DNA of 6,183 nucleotides. Origin: Hydrogenothermus sp964516095. Its GTDB lineage: Bacteria; Aquificota; Aquificia; Aquificales; Hydrogenothermaceae. The notes under the pieces are model-generated. The model made no database searches. It had not been told where the DNA came from and saw only the letters and a list, made by a program, of their open reading frames with translations. This document shows, piece by piece, positions 1-6,111 of the stretch. The stretch is from positions 1-6,183 of the forward strand of contig CAZEYS010000064.1 in assembly GCA_964516095.1 (NCBI GenBank), read 5' to 3'. A program made the position numbers and the translations under genes. Each line of letters opens with the position of its first letter. Position 1 is the stretch's first letter.

Positions 1-1015
1 GTTCAAGACAGGTTTCCTCTCCAAGTTTTCTTACATGCTCTTCCATTTCATCTCTAACCTGCTCTACGACCTCTTCAATTCTTCCTGGATGAATTCTTCC
101 GTCTGCAATTAGTCTTTCTAACGACTGTTTTGCGATTTCTCTTCTAAGTGGGTCGAAAGAAGAAATTGTAACTATATCTGGTGTATCGTCTATAATAAGG
201 TCTACTCCAGTTGCAAGTTCAAAAGCTCTAATGTTTCTTCCTTCTCTTCCTATAATTCTACCTTTTAAATCGTTACTTGGGAGGTCTACAACAGATACTG
301 TATAGGATGTTGTGATTTCAGGTGCCAATCTCTGTATTGCTGTAACAAGATTCCATTTAGCCTCTTTATCTGCAGTTTTTCTGGCTTCTTCTTCTATTTC
401 TTTCATAAGTTTAGCTGCTTCTAATTTTGCTTCCTCTTCAACTTTTTTCATTAGTTCTTCTTTAGCTTCTTCCTTGGTCATAGATGCTATTCTTTGCAGT
501 TCCAGTTCAAACCTTTCTTCTGCTTCTTGTAATTTCTTTTCTCTCTCTTCTATTTCTTTTTGTATGGCTCTAATTTCTTCTTCTAATTTTCTGATTTCTT
601 CCCATTTCTTATCAATTTCTTCTTCTCTATGTTCAATTCTTGCTATTCTTTTTTCTAACTGAGCTTCTCTTGTGATGAGAGTTTTTTCTAAAGCTTGAAG
701 TTCTTCTCTTTCTTTTTTGAGTTCCTCTTCAAGTTCTTTTCTTCTTTTCATTATTTCTTTTTCTATGATAAGTTCCTGCTGTCTTTTTAAGTCTTCTGCT
801 TCTCTTTTTATTTGTTCAGCTTCCATTAAAGCCTGTTTCTTTAGATTTTCTACAATCTGGTCTGCTTCTTTTTGGGCTTGTTTTAAAACTTCGTCTTTTT
901 TCTTAAGTATATCTTCTGCTTCTCTTAGTTTACCTGCATATACTGTTTTACAACCTATAAAACCAGCAGCTGAACCTGCTGCTAACGCTGAAATTCCAAT
1001 AATTATTTCAATCAT
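1..1015 (-). CDS. rny: Ribonuclease Y, N-terminal 338 residues (runs off the left edge)
   Basis: RNase Y is a membrane-anchored endoribonuclease that starts decay of many mRNAs in bacteria. Translating the minus strand from the ATG at 1015 gives an open frame to the edge. Residues 2-21 form a short hydrophobic Gly/Ala/Ile anchor (IIIGISALAAGSAAGFIG). Residues about 28-215 are a long Glu/Lys-rich coiled coil. Residues about 240-290 are the KH RNA-binding domain, with GREGRNIRAF at 256-265 followed by GVDLIIDDTPD, which is diagnostic of the family. The window ends near residue 338, just where the HD hydrolase domain normally starts in the roughly 520-residue protein, so the catalytic residues are not visible. 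AGGAGG at 1030-1025, 9 bases upstream, supports the start. The first 8 bases overlap the end of fau (ATGATTGA), which implies translational coupling. The frame is intact, so this is truncation by the window, not a broken gene. Confidence 0.97.
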   Translation of the reverse strand, partial: MIEIIIGISALAAGSAAGFIGCKTVYAGKLREAEDILKKKDEVLKQAQKEADQIVENLKKQALMEAEQIKREAEDLKRQQELIIEKEIMKRRKELEEELKKEREELQALEKTLITREAQLEKRIARIEHREEEIDKKWEEIRKLEEEIRAIQKEIEEREKKLQEAEERFELELQRIASMTKEEAKEELMKKVEEEAKLEAAKLMKEIEEEARKTADKEAKWNLVTAIQRLAPEITTSYTVSVVDLPSNDLKGRIIGREGRNIRAFELATGVDLIIDDTPDIVTISSFDPLRREIAKQSLERLIADGRIHPGRIEEVVEQVRDEMEEHVRKLGEETCLE

Positions 1016-1565
1016 TTTTTTTGTCCTCCTTTATCTTTAGTATTTTTGTGGGAGTTATTATGTAATCAACTGGCACATCATGAGGCTCCGTAGGGAATTT
1101 ATCAACTATCTGGAAGTCATAGGCAACTCCCACCTTAATTCCTTTAAAATTACTTAAAAATCTGTCATAGTAACCTTTTCCATAGCCAATTCTATGTCCA
1201 TTTTTGTCAAATGCAACTGCTGGCACAAAAACTACATCTATTTTTTCAAGGGGAAATTCCCGTCCTTCTGGTTCTAAAATTCCAAAATTACCTTTTTTTA
1301 ACTGGCTCAGTGAATTAACCTGGATAGGGATAATTTTGTTATCTTTGGTCTTAGGAAATAAAGTTATTTTATTTTGGGAGGTCAGAATTTTAAACAGTTC
1401 TGCCAGGTCAACTTCATTTTTGTGTGGATAGTACAGTAAGAATACTTTAGAGTTTTGTATCTGAGGCAGACTTAGTATGTTCTTAACAATTTTCTTTGAA
1501 TCAGCCTCAGCATTTGCGTGCTGCTTTCTTAACTCTAAAATTTCTTTTCTTATACTGTTTTTCAT
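1008..1565 (-). CDS. fau: 5-formyltetrahydrofolate cyclo-ligase (methenyltetrahydrofolate synthetase)
   Basis: This cytoplasmic enzyme uses ATP to convert 5-formyl-THF to 5,10-methenyl-THF, returning a folate storage form to one-carbon metabolism. The 185-residue product matches the family length. It has the basic N-terminal start (MKNSIRKEILELRKQ) and FGILEP at 94-99. The nucleotide/folate-binding core reads AVAFDKNGHRIGYGKGYYDR at 116-135, with the conserved GYGKGYYDR. Then come GVAYDFQ at 146-152 and PTEPHDVPVDYIITP at 158-172. An in-frame ATG lies four codons upstream at 1577, but that ATG runs straight into the GGGAGG Shine-Dalgarno sequence at 1575-1570, so 1565 is the better start. The gene follows the 6S-like RNA by a few tens of bases and overlaps rny by 8 bases at its 3' end. 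The ssrS-ygfA(fau) pairing is known from many bacteria. The symbol ygfA is also used. Confidence 0.95.
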   Translation of the reverse strand: MKNSIRKEILELRKQHANAEADSKKIVKNILSLPQIQNSKVFLLYYPHKNEVDLAELFKILTSQNKITLFPKTKDNKIIPIQVNSLSQLKKGNFGILEPEGREFPLEKIDVVFVPAVAFDKNGHRIGYGKGYYDRFLSNFKGIKVGVAYDFQIVDKFPTEPHDVPVDYIITPTKILKIKEDKKND

Positions 1566-1569
1566 ATGA

Positions 1570-1575
1570 CCTCCC
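1570..1575 (-). promoter_or_regulatory. Ribosome binding site that fixes the fau start
   Basis: On the minus strand GGGAGG (1575-1570) lies 4 bases before the ATG at 1565. It is part of the upstream in-frame ATG context (ATGGGAGGTCATATG), so initiation at 1577 would place the Shine-Dalgarno sequence inside the gene. No comparable motif precedes 1577. A small palindrome (CCATT-taa-AATGG, 1586-1574) overlaps its first two bases and could weakly mask it. Confidence 0.7.
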
Positions 1576-1588
1576 ATTTTAAATGGAA

Positions 1589-1624
1589 GGCCACGCGGAT
1601 GTTAGATGAAAGACCCGCGAGGCC
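1589..1624 (-). terminator. Strong GC hairpin between the 6S-like RNA and fau (attenuator, leaky terminator or processing stem)
   Basis: The minus strand reads GGCC-T-CGCGG (1624-1615), a 16-base loop (1614-1599), then CCGCG-T-GGCC (1598-1589). That gives nine Watson-Crick pairs, eight of them G-C or C-G type, around one T-T mismatch. The tail is TTCCATTT rather than a pure T run, so intrinsic termination would be leaky. Leaky termination would let some transcripts continue into fau. The left arm shares GGC (1624-1622) with the closing stem of the RNA upstream, so the two helices cannot both form completely. The helix is seen in the sequence; its role is inference. Confidence 0.5.
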
Positions 1625-1781
1625 GACGGGACAAGCCCATATTTCAGGGCTGAAAGCAATAGGTGGGTGTCCGCACCAGTACCCTACAGCGAGGGCAACT
1701 GGGATATAGGACTCCCTTTTGTCCTGGCATAGCCCAGAAAATTCAGGACATCCCTATCGCACCCCGCAGGCTCAATTTATT
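1612..1781 (-). ncRNA. ssrS: Structured RNA, probable 6S RNA (RNA polymerase regulator)
   Basis: 6S RNA binds housekeeping RNA polymerase by imitating an open promoter. This GC-rich island in AT-rich DNA folds on the minus strand like a 6S RNA. An outer stem pairs 1771-1763 with 1630-1622. A side hairpin forms at 1651-1647/1638-1634. An inner closing stem pairs 1760-1753 with 1663-1656 and continues 1750-1746 with 1672-1668. A central bubble follows, with 5' strand TGAATTTT (1745-1738). Its 3' strand contains a small hairpin (1696-1692/1685-1681). A long terminal stem then pairs 1737-1733 with 1703-1699, 1731-1729 with 1707-1705 and 1725-1721 with 1712-1708. Three pairs are G-U only on this strand, against one the other way, which supports the minus orientation. 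GTCCTGA at the bubble edge resembles other 6S RNAs. Its place just upstream of fau fits the known ssrS-ygfA pairing. The ends are approximate. It could instead be an unnamed leader RNA of fau. Confidence 0.68.
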
Positions 1782-1787
1782 GTCTCG

Positions 1788-1816
1788 TTTATACAAATTT
1801 ATATAAAGGGGTTTAA
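1788..1816 (-). promoter_or_regulatory. Candidate promoter of the 6S-like RNA
   Basis: On the minus strand a good -10 element TATAAA (1793-1788) is preceded, after a 17-base spacer, by a poor -35 TTAAAC (1816-1811). Transcription would start near 1781, about 10 bases before the outer stem of the RNA. A second TATAAA lies at 1803-1798 but has no usable -35 at the right distance. The -35 overlaps the terminator-like hairpin after pheT. Confidence 0.4.
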
Positions 1817-1821
1817 GCCCC
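1801..1821 (-). terminator. Weak terminator-like hairpin after pheT
   Basis: The minus strand has GGGG (1821-1818), a six-base loop CTTAAA and CCCC (1811-1808), followed by TTTATAT. It lies 27 bases after the pheT stop. Four G-C pairs with an AT-rich tail make a weak intrinsic terminator at most. Some read-through from the phe operon into the downstream RNA is possible. Confidence 0.4.
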
Positions 1822-1847
1822 AATTTATTTCCGCGTATACCTTCCAT

Positions 1848-4256
1848 TTATTTTCTCAGTTTTACCTTAAGTTTTTCTTCTAACACCTTTATCATATCTT
1901 CACTAATCTGGTTAACTTCTTCATCTGTTAAACTTCTATCTTCACTGTTAAATTCAACAGAAACAGCAATGCTTTTTTTACCATTACCTAAAAAGTACAC
2001 GTCAAATAATTTAACCTTTTTTACAAGTTTGCAAGTGTTTGAAATCTCTTTAATTAATCTTCCTACAGGGAAATCTTCCTCTGCTTCAAAAGCAAAGTCT
2101 CTTTTCACTGAAGGAAACTTAGGAATATCCTTGTACACAGGAGGTTTCTTATTGATATACAAATCATAAAGGTATATCTTTTCAGCTTTTCCTTCCAGTC
2201 CTCGTGGAACGTATTTAAGGAGTATCTCGCCTAAATAAGTATCTTCTGGTATTTCCAGTTTTTGTGCAACTTTAGGATGTATTTTACCAAAGTATCCAAT
2301 TTCTTGATTATTTACCATCAATCTCAGGGATTCATATTTATTAAGATAAGGCTTTTGTGATATATCAATCTCAAAATCTATTAGTCCTAAGTTTTCTAAA
2401 TATGCGTTTATCAATCCTTTTACTTTTAGAAAATCCCATTTTCTTGTTGTGTTAATATGCTCCTTTTCTTTTGTAAAGGTATAACCTTCTTTTAATTTTC
2501 CAGTAAATAAAAATCCTAACCTTTTTTCCTCAAATTCATCAAAAAAGGTAGTTCCTATTTCAAATATAGATAGGTCTTTTGTGCCAAATTTTAGGTTTTC
2601 TTTTAAAACATTTAATAGGCTAACAACCAGAGTATTTCTTAAGAACTTCTGGCTTTTTAAAATGTAGTTCACTATTTCTATAGTGGGTAAATCTATGCCC
2701 AAGCTTTTATAATCTTCTTCCCCTGAGAAAGTGTAGGTAAGAACCTCCATAAGTCCATTGGATATGAAAAATTGACGTGTTTTTTCTTCAAATTTAAAGT
2801 ATTCAGGATAACTGAAATTTTCAGTAGATATTTTAGGATATGTTTCTTCTAAGGAATTAAATCCTTTTAATCTTCCAACTTCCTCTACAAGGTCTATCTC
2901 TCTTTCTAAATCATACGCTCTAAACGCAGGAATTTTTGAAACAACTCCTTCTTCATATTCTGTGGTAGGTATCTCAAGTCTATTTAAGATATCTTTTGCT
3001 TCTTTTTTATCGATATCAATTCCAAGTACTCGGTGTATTGTTTTTTCTCTGAGAGCTATTTCTTTGGGTATATATGGATGGGGATATATCTCATTTACTC
3101 CATACGCTTTTCCACCTGTAAGTTTAGTAATTAATTCTACAGCTTTATCCTGTGCGTTAGATAGATTTTCTATATCTACTCCACGTTCAAACCTGTAAGA
3201 TGAATCTGTAGTTATGCCTAATCTCTTGGCTGTTTTTCTTATGGATGAAGGATTAAAATTAGCAGCTTCTAATAGAACATTAACTGTACTGCCGTCAACT
3301 TTTGAGTTTTCTGCTCCAATTATTCCTGCAATAGCTACTACCTTTTCATCATCTGCAATCACAATATCATTTTCTTTAAGTGAATACTCCTTTCCATCGA
3401 GAGCTTTTACCTTTTCTCCTTCTTTCGCATTTCTTATATGGATAGAACCGTTAAGTTTATCCAGGTCAAATGCGTGAAGTGGTTGACCTTCCTGTAAAAG
3501 AATAAAATTAGTAATATCTACCACATTGTTAATAGGTTTTTGTTGAGATTTGATTAATTTAAGCTGTATTTCGAGAGGTGATACATCTACTTTTACATCT
3601 TTTAACAGGACAGCTCTGTATCTATTAACTCTGTCGGTTTCTACAGTTATCTCAGGAGTGATTTCTTCAAGTATAGAAATTACTGGGAATTTTTCTAACC
3701 TTTTGGTGTTAAATATTGCCGCTATTTCTCTAGCTATACCTCTGACACTTAACGCATCACCTCTATTTGGTGTGATTTCTATTTCCAGTATGTAATCGTT
3801 CCCTAAATCTAATAATTTAGAAGCGTCTTCTCCTATTGGAGTATCTCCATTTAGAAGCAGTATTCCATCTGAAGGTATATCTAAACCTAATTCCTCAAGG
3901 GATAAAAACATACCCTCTGATATGAAAGAACCAAATTTGACTGGTTTTATTTCTTTTCCCTGTATCTTCGCACCTTCTAAGGCTAAAACTGCTGTGTAAC
4001 CTTCTTTTACATTGTCCGCTCCAGTAATAACCTGATAGTTCCTTTTACCATCAGTCGCTGTACATATAAATAGTTTATCTTTTTCTGGATGTTTTTTAAT
4101 AGATGTAATTTTTACAGTTCTGATATTAGGGATATAATTCCCAAATTTTTCATATGTAGCCTCAAGACCTGTTTCATTCAGCTTTTCAACTACAGTCTCA
4201 ATGTCGTAATCAAGCTTATCTACAAACTCTTTAACCCACTTGAAACTTACCTTCAT
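1848..4256 (-). CDS. pheT: Phenylalanyl-tRNA synthetase beta subunit
   Basis: This is the beta chain of the alpha2-beta2 cytoplasmic enzyme that charges tRNA-Phe; it holds the editing site and tRNA-binding modules. The 802 residues are the normal bacterial length. In order: an N-terminal segment; an EMAP-II-like OB tRNA-binding domain at about 40-150 (HPEKDKLFICTATDG, QVITGADNV); and the B3/B4 editing domain at about 205-375 (NNVVDITNF, GQPLHAFDLDKL with His261, LLEAANF with Glu330). The B5 domain follows at about 395-470, ending in DLVEEVGR, then the catalytic-like core at about 480-690. A C-terminal anticodon-binding ferredoxin-fold domain spans about 708-802 (FPSVKRDFAF to the end). His261 and Glu330 match the expected editing pocket by position; that is inference. 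The ATG at 4256 overlaps the pheS stop by one base (TAATG), with AAGGGGA at 4267-4261, so translation is probably coupled to pheS. No frame damage is seen. Confidence 0.98.
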   Translation of the reverse strand: MKVSFKWVKEFVDKLDYDIETVVEKLNETGLEATYEKFGNYIPNIRTVKITSIKKHPEKDKLFICTATDGKRNYQVITGADNVKEGYTAVLALEGAKIQGKEIKPVKFGSFISEGMFLSLEELGLDIPSDGILLLNGDTPIGEDASKLLDLGNDYILEIEITPNRGDALSVRGIAREIAAIFNTKRLEKFPVISILEEITPEITVETDRVNRYRAVLLKDVKVDVSPLEIQLKLIKSQQKPINNVVDITNFILLQEGQPLHAFDLDKLNGSIHIRNAKEGEKVKALDGKEYSLKENDIVIADDEKVVAIAGIIGAENSKVDGSTVNVLLEAANFNPSSIRKTAKRLGITTDSSYRFERGVDIENLSNAQDKAVELITKLTGGKAYGVNEIYPHPYIPKEIALREKTIHRVLGIDIDKKEAKDILNRLEIPTTEYEEGVVSKIPAFRAYDLEREIDLVEEVGRLKGFNSLEETYPKISTENFSYPEYFKFEEKTRQFFISNGLMEVLTYTFSGEEDYKSLGIDLPTIEIVNYILKSQKFLRNTLVVSLLNVLKENLKFGTKDLSIFEIGTTFFDEFEEKRLGFLFTGKLKEGYTFTKEKEHINTTRKWDFLKVKGLINAYLENLGLIDFEIDISQKPYLNKYESLRLMVNNQEIGYFGKIHPKVAQKLEIPEDTYLGEILLKYVPRGLEGKAEKIYLYDLYINKKPPVYKDIPKFPSVKRDFAFEAEEDFPVGRLIKEISNTCKLVKKVKLFDVYFLGNGKKSIAVSVEFNSEDRSLTDEEVNQISEDMIKVLEEKLKVKLRK

Positions 4257-5290
4257 TATATCCCCTTGAACTGTGTGTTAAATCTTTTATCATTTGTAAA
4301 TAAAAGTCTAATATCTGGAATTTGATACTTAAGCATCGTAATTCTCTCAATACCAAGACCAAATGCAAACCCTGTAAATGCTTCTGTGTCTATACCTACT
4401 GCCTTAAAAACATTAGGATCGACCATACCACAACCTAATATTTCAAGCCAACCAGTTCCTTTGCAAACTCTACATCCTTGTCCTTTACATACTGTGCAAC
4501 CAATATCAACCTCTGCAGAAGGTTCTGTAAAAGGAAAATAACTCGGTCTGAACCTTATAGGTATGTTTTTACCAAAAACTTCTTCCAAAAAGATTTTTAA
4601 TATTCCTTTTAAATCTCTAAATGTTATGTTTTCATCTACTACTAAGCCTTCTATCTGATGAAACATTGGTGAGTGAGTAGGATCCAAATCTTTTCTGTAT
4701 ACTTTTCCTGGAGCGATAACAGCAAGTGGAGGCTCATTTTTAAGCATTGTCCTTACCTGAACAGGAGAGGTATGTGTTCTCAAGACATATCCTTTTTTAT
4801 TTATAAAAAATGTATCCTGCATATCTCGAGCAGGGTGGTCTTTAGGTATGTTAAGCATATCAAAGTTATACTCTTCAAGTTCTACTTCAGGACCTTCTTC
4901 TAATTTAAATCCCATAGATAGGAATATGTCCGTTATAAATCTTAGTGTTTGGGTAACTGGATGTGGTGTACCACTATCAACCCAGTCCCCAGGTAAGGTT
5001 ATATCTATACGAGACTTTTTTAACTTGTCTTCTAATTCTCTTTCTTTTATTTCTTTTTCTTTTTTCTTAATTAATTCTTCTAACTTAGACTTTACACTGT
5101 TTATTAAAGCTCCAAATTCCTTTCTATTTTCAGGAGGTATGTTTTTAAGTTCTTTTAAAAGTGCTGTAATTTTACCTTTTCTTCCTATAATCTGGCTCTT
5201 TAAGTTTTGAAGATCTTGTAATGTAGTAACTTGCTTTAACTTCTCAATATACTCTTTTTCTAAAGCCTCTAACTGCTCTTTTAACTGCAA
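4256..5290 (-). CDS. pheS: Phenylalanyl-tRNA synthetase alpha subunit
   Basis: This is the catalytic alpha chain, a class II synthetase that activates phenylalanine with ATP and transfers it to tRNA-Phe together with PheT. The 344 residues match the family. Residues 1-90 form the N-terminal coiled-coil arm that contacts tRNA. Motif 1 covers about 110-137 (HPVTQTLRFI to EEGPEVE). Motif 2 is at 195-222 (GKVYRKDLDPTHSPMFHQIEG, with Arg199 and the THSPMFHQ signature). Motif 3 is at 307-322 (GFAFGLGIERITML). Between motifs 2 and 3 is a four-cysteine cluster (Cys265, Cys268, Cys273, Cys276; CTVC...CRVCKGTGW), known in many bacterial PheS and possibly metal-binding. The start is TTG at 5290. It has AAGGAG 5 bases upstream, and no Met occurs before residue 126. 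It lies 11 bases after rplT and overlaps pheT by one base. Confidence 0.98.
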   Translation of the reverse strand: MQLKEQLEALEKEYIEKLKQVTTLQDLQNLKSQIIGRKGKITALLKELKNIPPENRKEFGALINSVKSKLEELIKKKEKEIKERELEDKLKKSRIDITLPGDWVDSGTPHPVTQTLRFITDIFLSMGFKLEEGPEVELEEYNFDMLNIPKDHPARDMQDTFFINKKGYVLRTHTSPVQVRTMLKNEPPLAVIAPGKVYRKDLDPTHSPMFHQIEGLVVDENITFRDLKGILKIFLEEVFGKNIPIRFRPSYFPFTEPSAEVDIGCTVCKGQGCRVCKGTGWLEILGCGMVDPNVFKAVGIDTEAFTGFAFGLGIERITMLKYQIPDIRLLFTNDKRFNTQFKGI

Positions 5291-5295
5291 TTTAT

Positions 5296-5301
5296 CTCCT
5301 T
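5296..5301 (-). promoter_or_regulatory. Ribosome binding site that supports the TTG start of pheS
   Basis: AAGGAG (5301-5296) follows the rplT stop codon immediately and lies 5 bases before TTG at 5290. No ATG or GTG at comparable spacing opens this frame, so the TTG start is the only one that keeps the N-terminal tRNA-contact arm. Confidence 0.75.
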
Positions 5302-5649
5302 TTACAGAGCTGATTTTGCGGTTTCTACAAGTTTTGCAAATCCTTCAGGATCTCTTACTGCTATATCAGCTAAAACTTTTCTATCAAGATCAACTCCTGC
5401 TTTTTTGAGACCGTTCATAAACTTACTATAAGAAAGACCATTAGCTCTTGCAGCAATATTAATTCTCTGTATCCATAGAGCTCTAAACTCTCTTTTTCTA
5501 AGTCTTCTATCTCTGTATTCATATTGTAAAGATCTTAAAACTTGTTCTTTAGCTCTTCTATAAGATCTGTGCTTGGCACCGTAATAACCTTTTGCAAGCT
5601 TTAAAATTTTTTTCTTATGCTTTTTAGATGATGGTCCTTTTACTCTCAT
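5302..5649 (-). CDS. rplT: 50S ribosomal protein L20
   Basis: L20 binds 23S rRNA early in large-subunit assembly. In several bacteria it also represses its own operon by binding an rRNA-like site in the mRNA leader. The 115-residue product is full length. It has a very basic N-terminal extension (residues 1-60, including KHKKKILKLAKGYYGAKHRS and RRAKEQVLRSLQYEYRDRR). The globular RNA-binding C-terminal half carries RALWIQRINIAARANG at 57-72 and ANGLSYSKFMNGLKKAGV at 69-86. AGGAGG (5663-5658) lies 8 bases before the ATG, directly after the rpmI stop. It sits between rpmI and pheS as one transcription unit. Confidence 0.98.
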   Translation of the reverse strand: MRVKGPSSKKHKKKILKLAKGYYGAKHRSYRRAKEQVLRSLQYEYRDRRLRKREFRALWIQRINIAARANGLSYSKFMNGLKKAGVDLDRKVLADIAVRDPEGFAKLVETAKSAL

Positions 5650-5663
5650 TTCTTATTCCTCCT

Positions 5664-5870
5664 TTATACTTCGTATGGTATTAACTGCTTAAGTTTATCT
5701 TGAATTGTTTCAGGTGCGTATTGAGGTTTTCTACCCTGTCTTTTTCTTTTCCTTGTTTTCTTAGTATTATAGTGGGAAACACCACCTTTCCAGTACTTTA
5801 TCTTTCCTTTAGCAGTAACTTTTAGTCTCTTTGCTGCAGTTCTATTTGTCTTCATTTTTCCTTTAGCCAT
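5664..5870 (-). CDS. rpmI: 50S ribosomal protein L35
   Basis: L35 is a small, very basic component of the large ribosomal subunit. The 68-residue product carries the family pattern KMKTNRTAAKRLKVTAKGKI at 5-24, then a Lys/Arg-rich middle (KKTRKRKRQGRK) and a short C-terminal tail. AAGGAGGT (5888-5881) is a strong Shine-Dalgarno sequence but lies about 11 bases from the ATG, slightly long. It is the first gene of the cluster visible here. The order rpmI-rplT-pheS-pheT is a familiar bacterial arrangement, but infC, which often leads it, is not upstream in this window. A 14-base gap separates it from rplT. Confidence 0.97.
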   Translation of the reverse strand: MAKGKMKTNRTAAKRLKVTAKGKIKYWKGGVSHYNTKKTRKRKRQGRKPQYAPETIQDKLKQLIPYEV

Positions 5871-5922
5871 AATATTATAGACCTCCTTTTTTAATTTAGA
5901 ACTAGTAAAAGATAGACAAATT

Positions 5923-5951
5923 AGTATAAATTTTTTTTAATAATTAATCAA
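5923..5951 (-). promoter_or_regulatory. Candidate main promoter of rpmI-rplT-pheS-pheT
   Basis: On the minus strand TTGATT (5951-5946, four of six consensus bases) and TATACT (5928-5923, five of six) are separated by exactly 17 bases containing a run of eight A. Transcription would start near 5916, giving a leader of about 45 bases before rpmI. No strong hairpin is visible in that short leader. Confidence 0.6.
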
Positions 5952-5962
5952 ATTTTATGAAA

Positions 5963-6057
5963 AGCCTGTATATTATGTTTTAATGAGAGTTTCTTCTATA
6001 TAACATAGCTTTGTTGATAGCTATCTTTATTTTACTCTCTCGATTTTTAAACAGGCT
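5963..6057. repeat. Nested inverted repeats between tRNA-Lys and rpmI
   Basis: Three perfect stems are nested. The outer pairs AGCCTGT (5963-5969) with ACAGGCT (6051-6057). The middle pairs GAGAGT (5985-5990) with ACTCTC (6034-6039). The inner pairs ATAGCT (6005-6010) with AGCTAT (6019-6024) around an 8-base loop. All lie upstream of the best rpmI promoter. They could be part of a longer leader from an earlier promoter, a small RNA, or chance pairing in AT-rich DNA. On the plus strand the inner hairpin is followed by CTTTATTTT, which is weakly terminator-like. Confidence 0.3.
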
Positions 6058-6068
6058 CCTACAAACTC

Positions 6069-6098
6069 TTGACTTTTTTTATATATTTGAGATATTAT
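6069..6098 (+). promoter_or_regulatory. Promoter of tRNA-Lys
   Basis: TTGACT (6069-6074, five of six consensus bases) and TATTAT (6093-6098, five of six) are separated by 18 T/A-rich bases. Transcription would start around 6105, only about 7 bases before the mature tRNA, which is a typical spacing for a stable RNA promoter. Confidence 0.72.
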
Positions 6099-6111
6099 AT
6101 TTTTCCGTCTT

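Noticed and set aside
312..1040. Two plus-strand open frames (312-662 and 717-1040) rich in Ser, Phe, Ile and Leu that look like membrane proteins
   Set aside because: They are antisense to the Glu/Lys-rich coiled coil of rny. GAA/GAG/AAA codons read backwards give Ser/Phe/Leu runs. No ribosome binding sites support them.
1566..1577. Upstream in-frame ATG at 1577 as the start of fau
   Set aside because: It precedes and overlaps the Shine-Dalgarno sequence for the ATG at 1565. It has no ribosome binding site of its own and adds only MGGH.
1589..1800. Alternatives for the structured RNA: RNase P RNA, tmRNA, SRP RNA, THF or cobalamin riboswitch
   Set aside because: I see no GAGGAAAGTCC/ACAGAA core of RNase P, no tRNA-like T-arm of tmRNA, no GGAA/AGCAG domain of SRP RNA, and no conserved cores of those riboswitches.
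4451..4500. Four-cysteine cluster in PheS as a novel zinc insertion
   Set aside because: The CxxC...CRVCKGTGW segment occurs in many bacterial PheS proteins, so it is a family variant and not a new feature.
1969..5210. Several 66-120 codon plus-strand open frames across pheT and pheS
   Set aside because: All lie antisense to well-conserved synthetase genes, have no recognisable product and lack initiation signals.
6094..6099. Perfect minus-strand TATAAT overlapping the tRNA-Lys -10 element, as an rpmI promoter
   Set aside because: The matching -35 position falls inside the tRNA gene and reads GCTAGC, with no extended -10 motif. The overlap is explained by the AT-rich palindromic -10 of the tRNA promoter.
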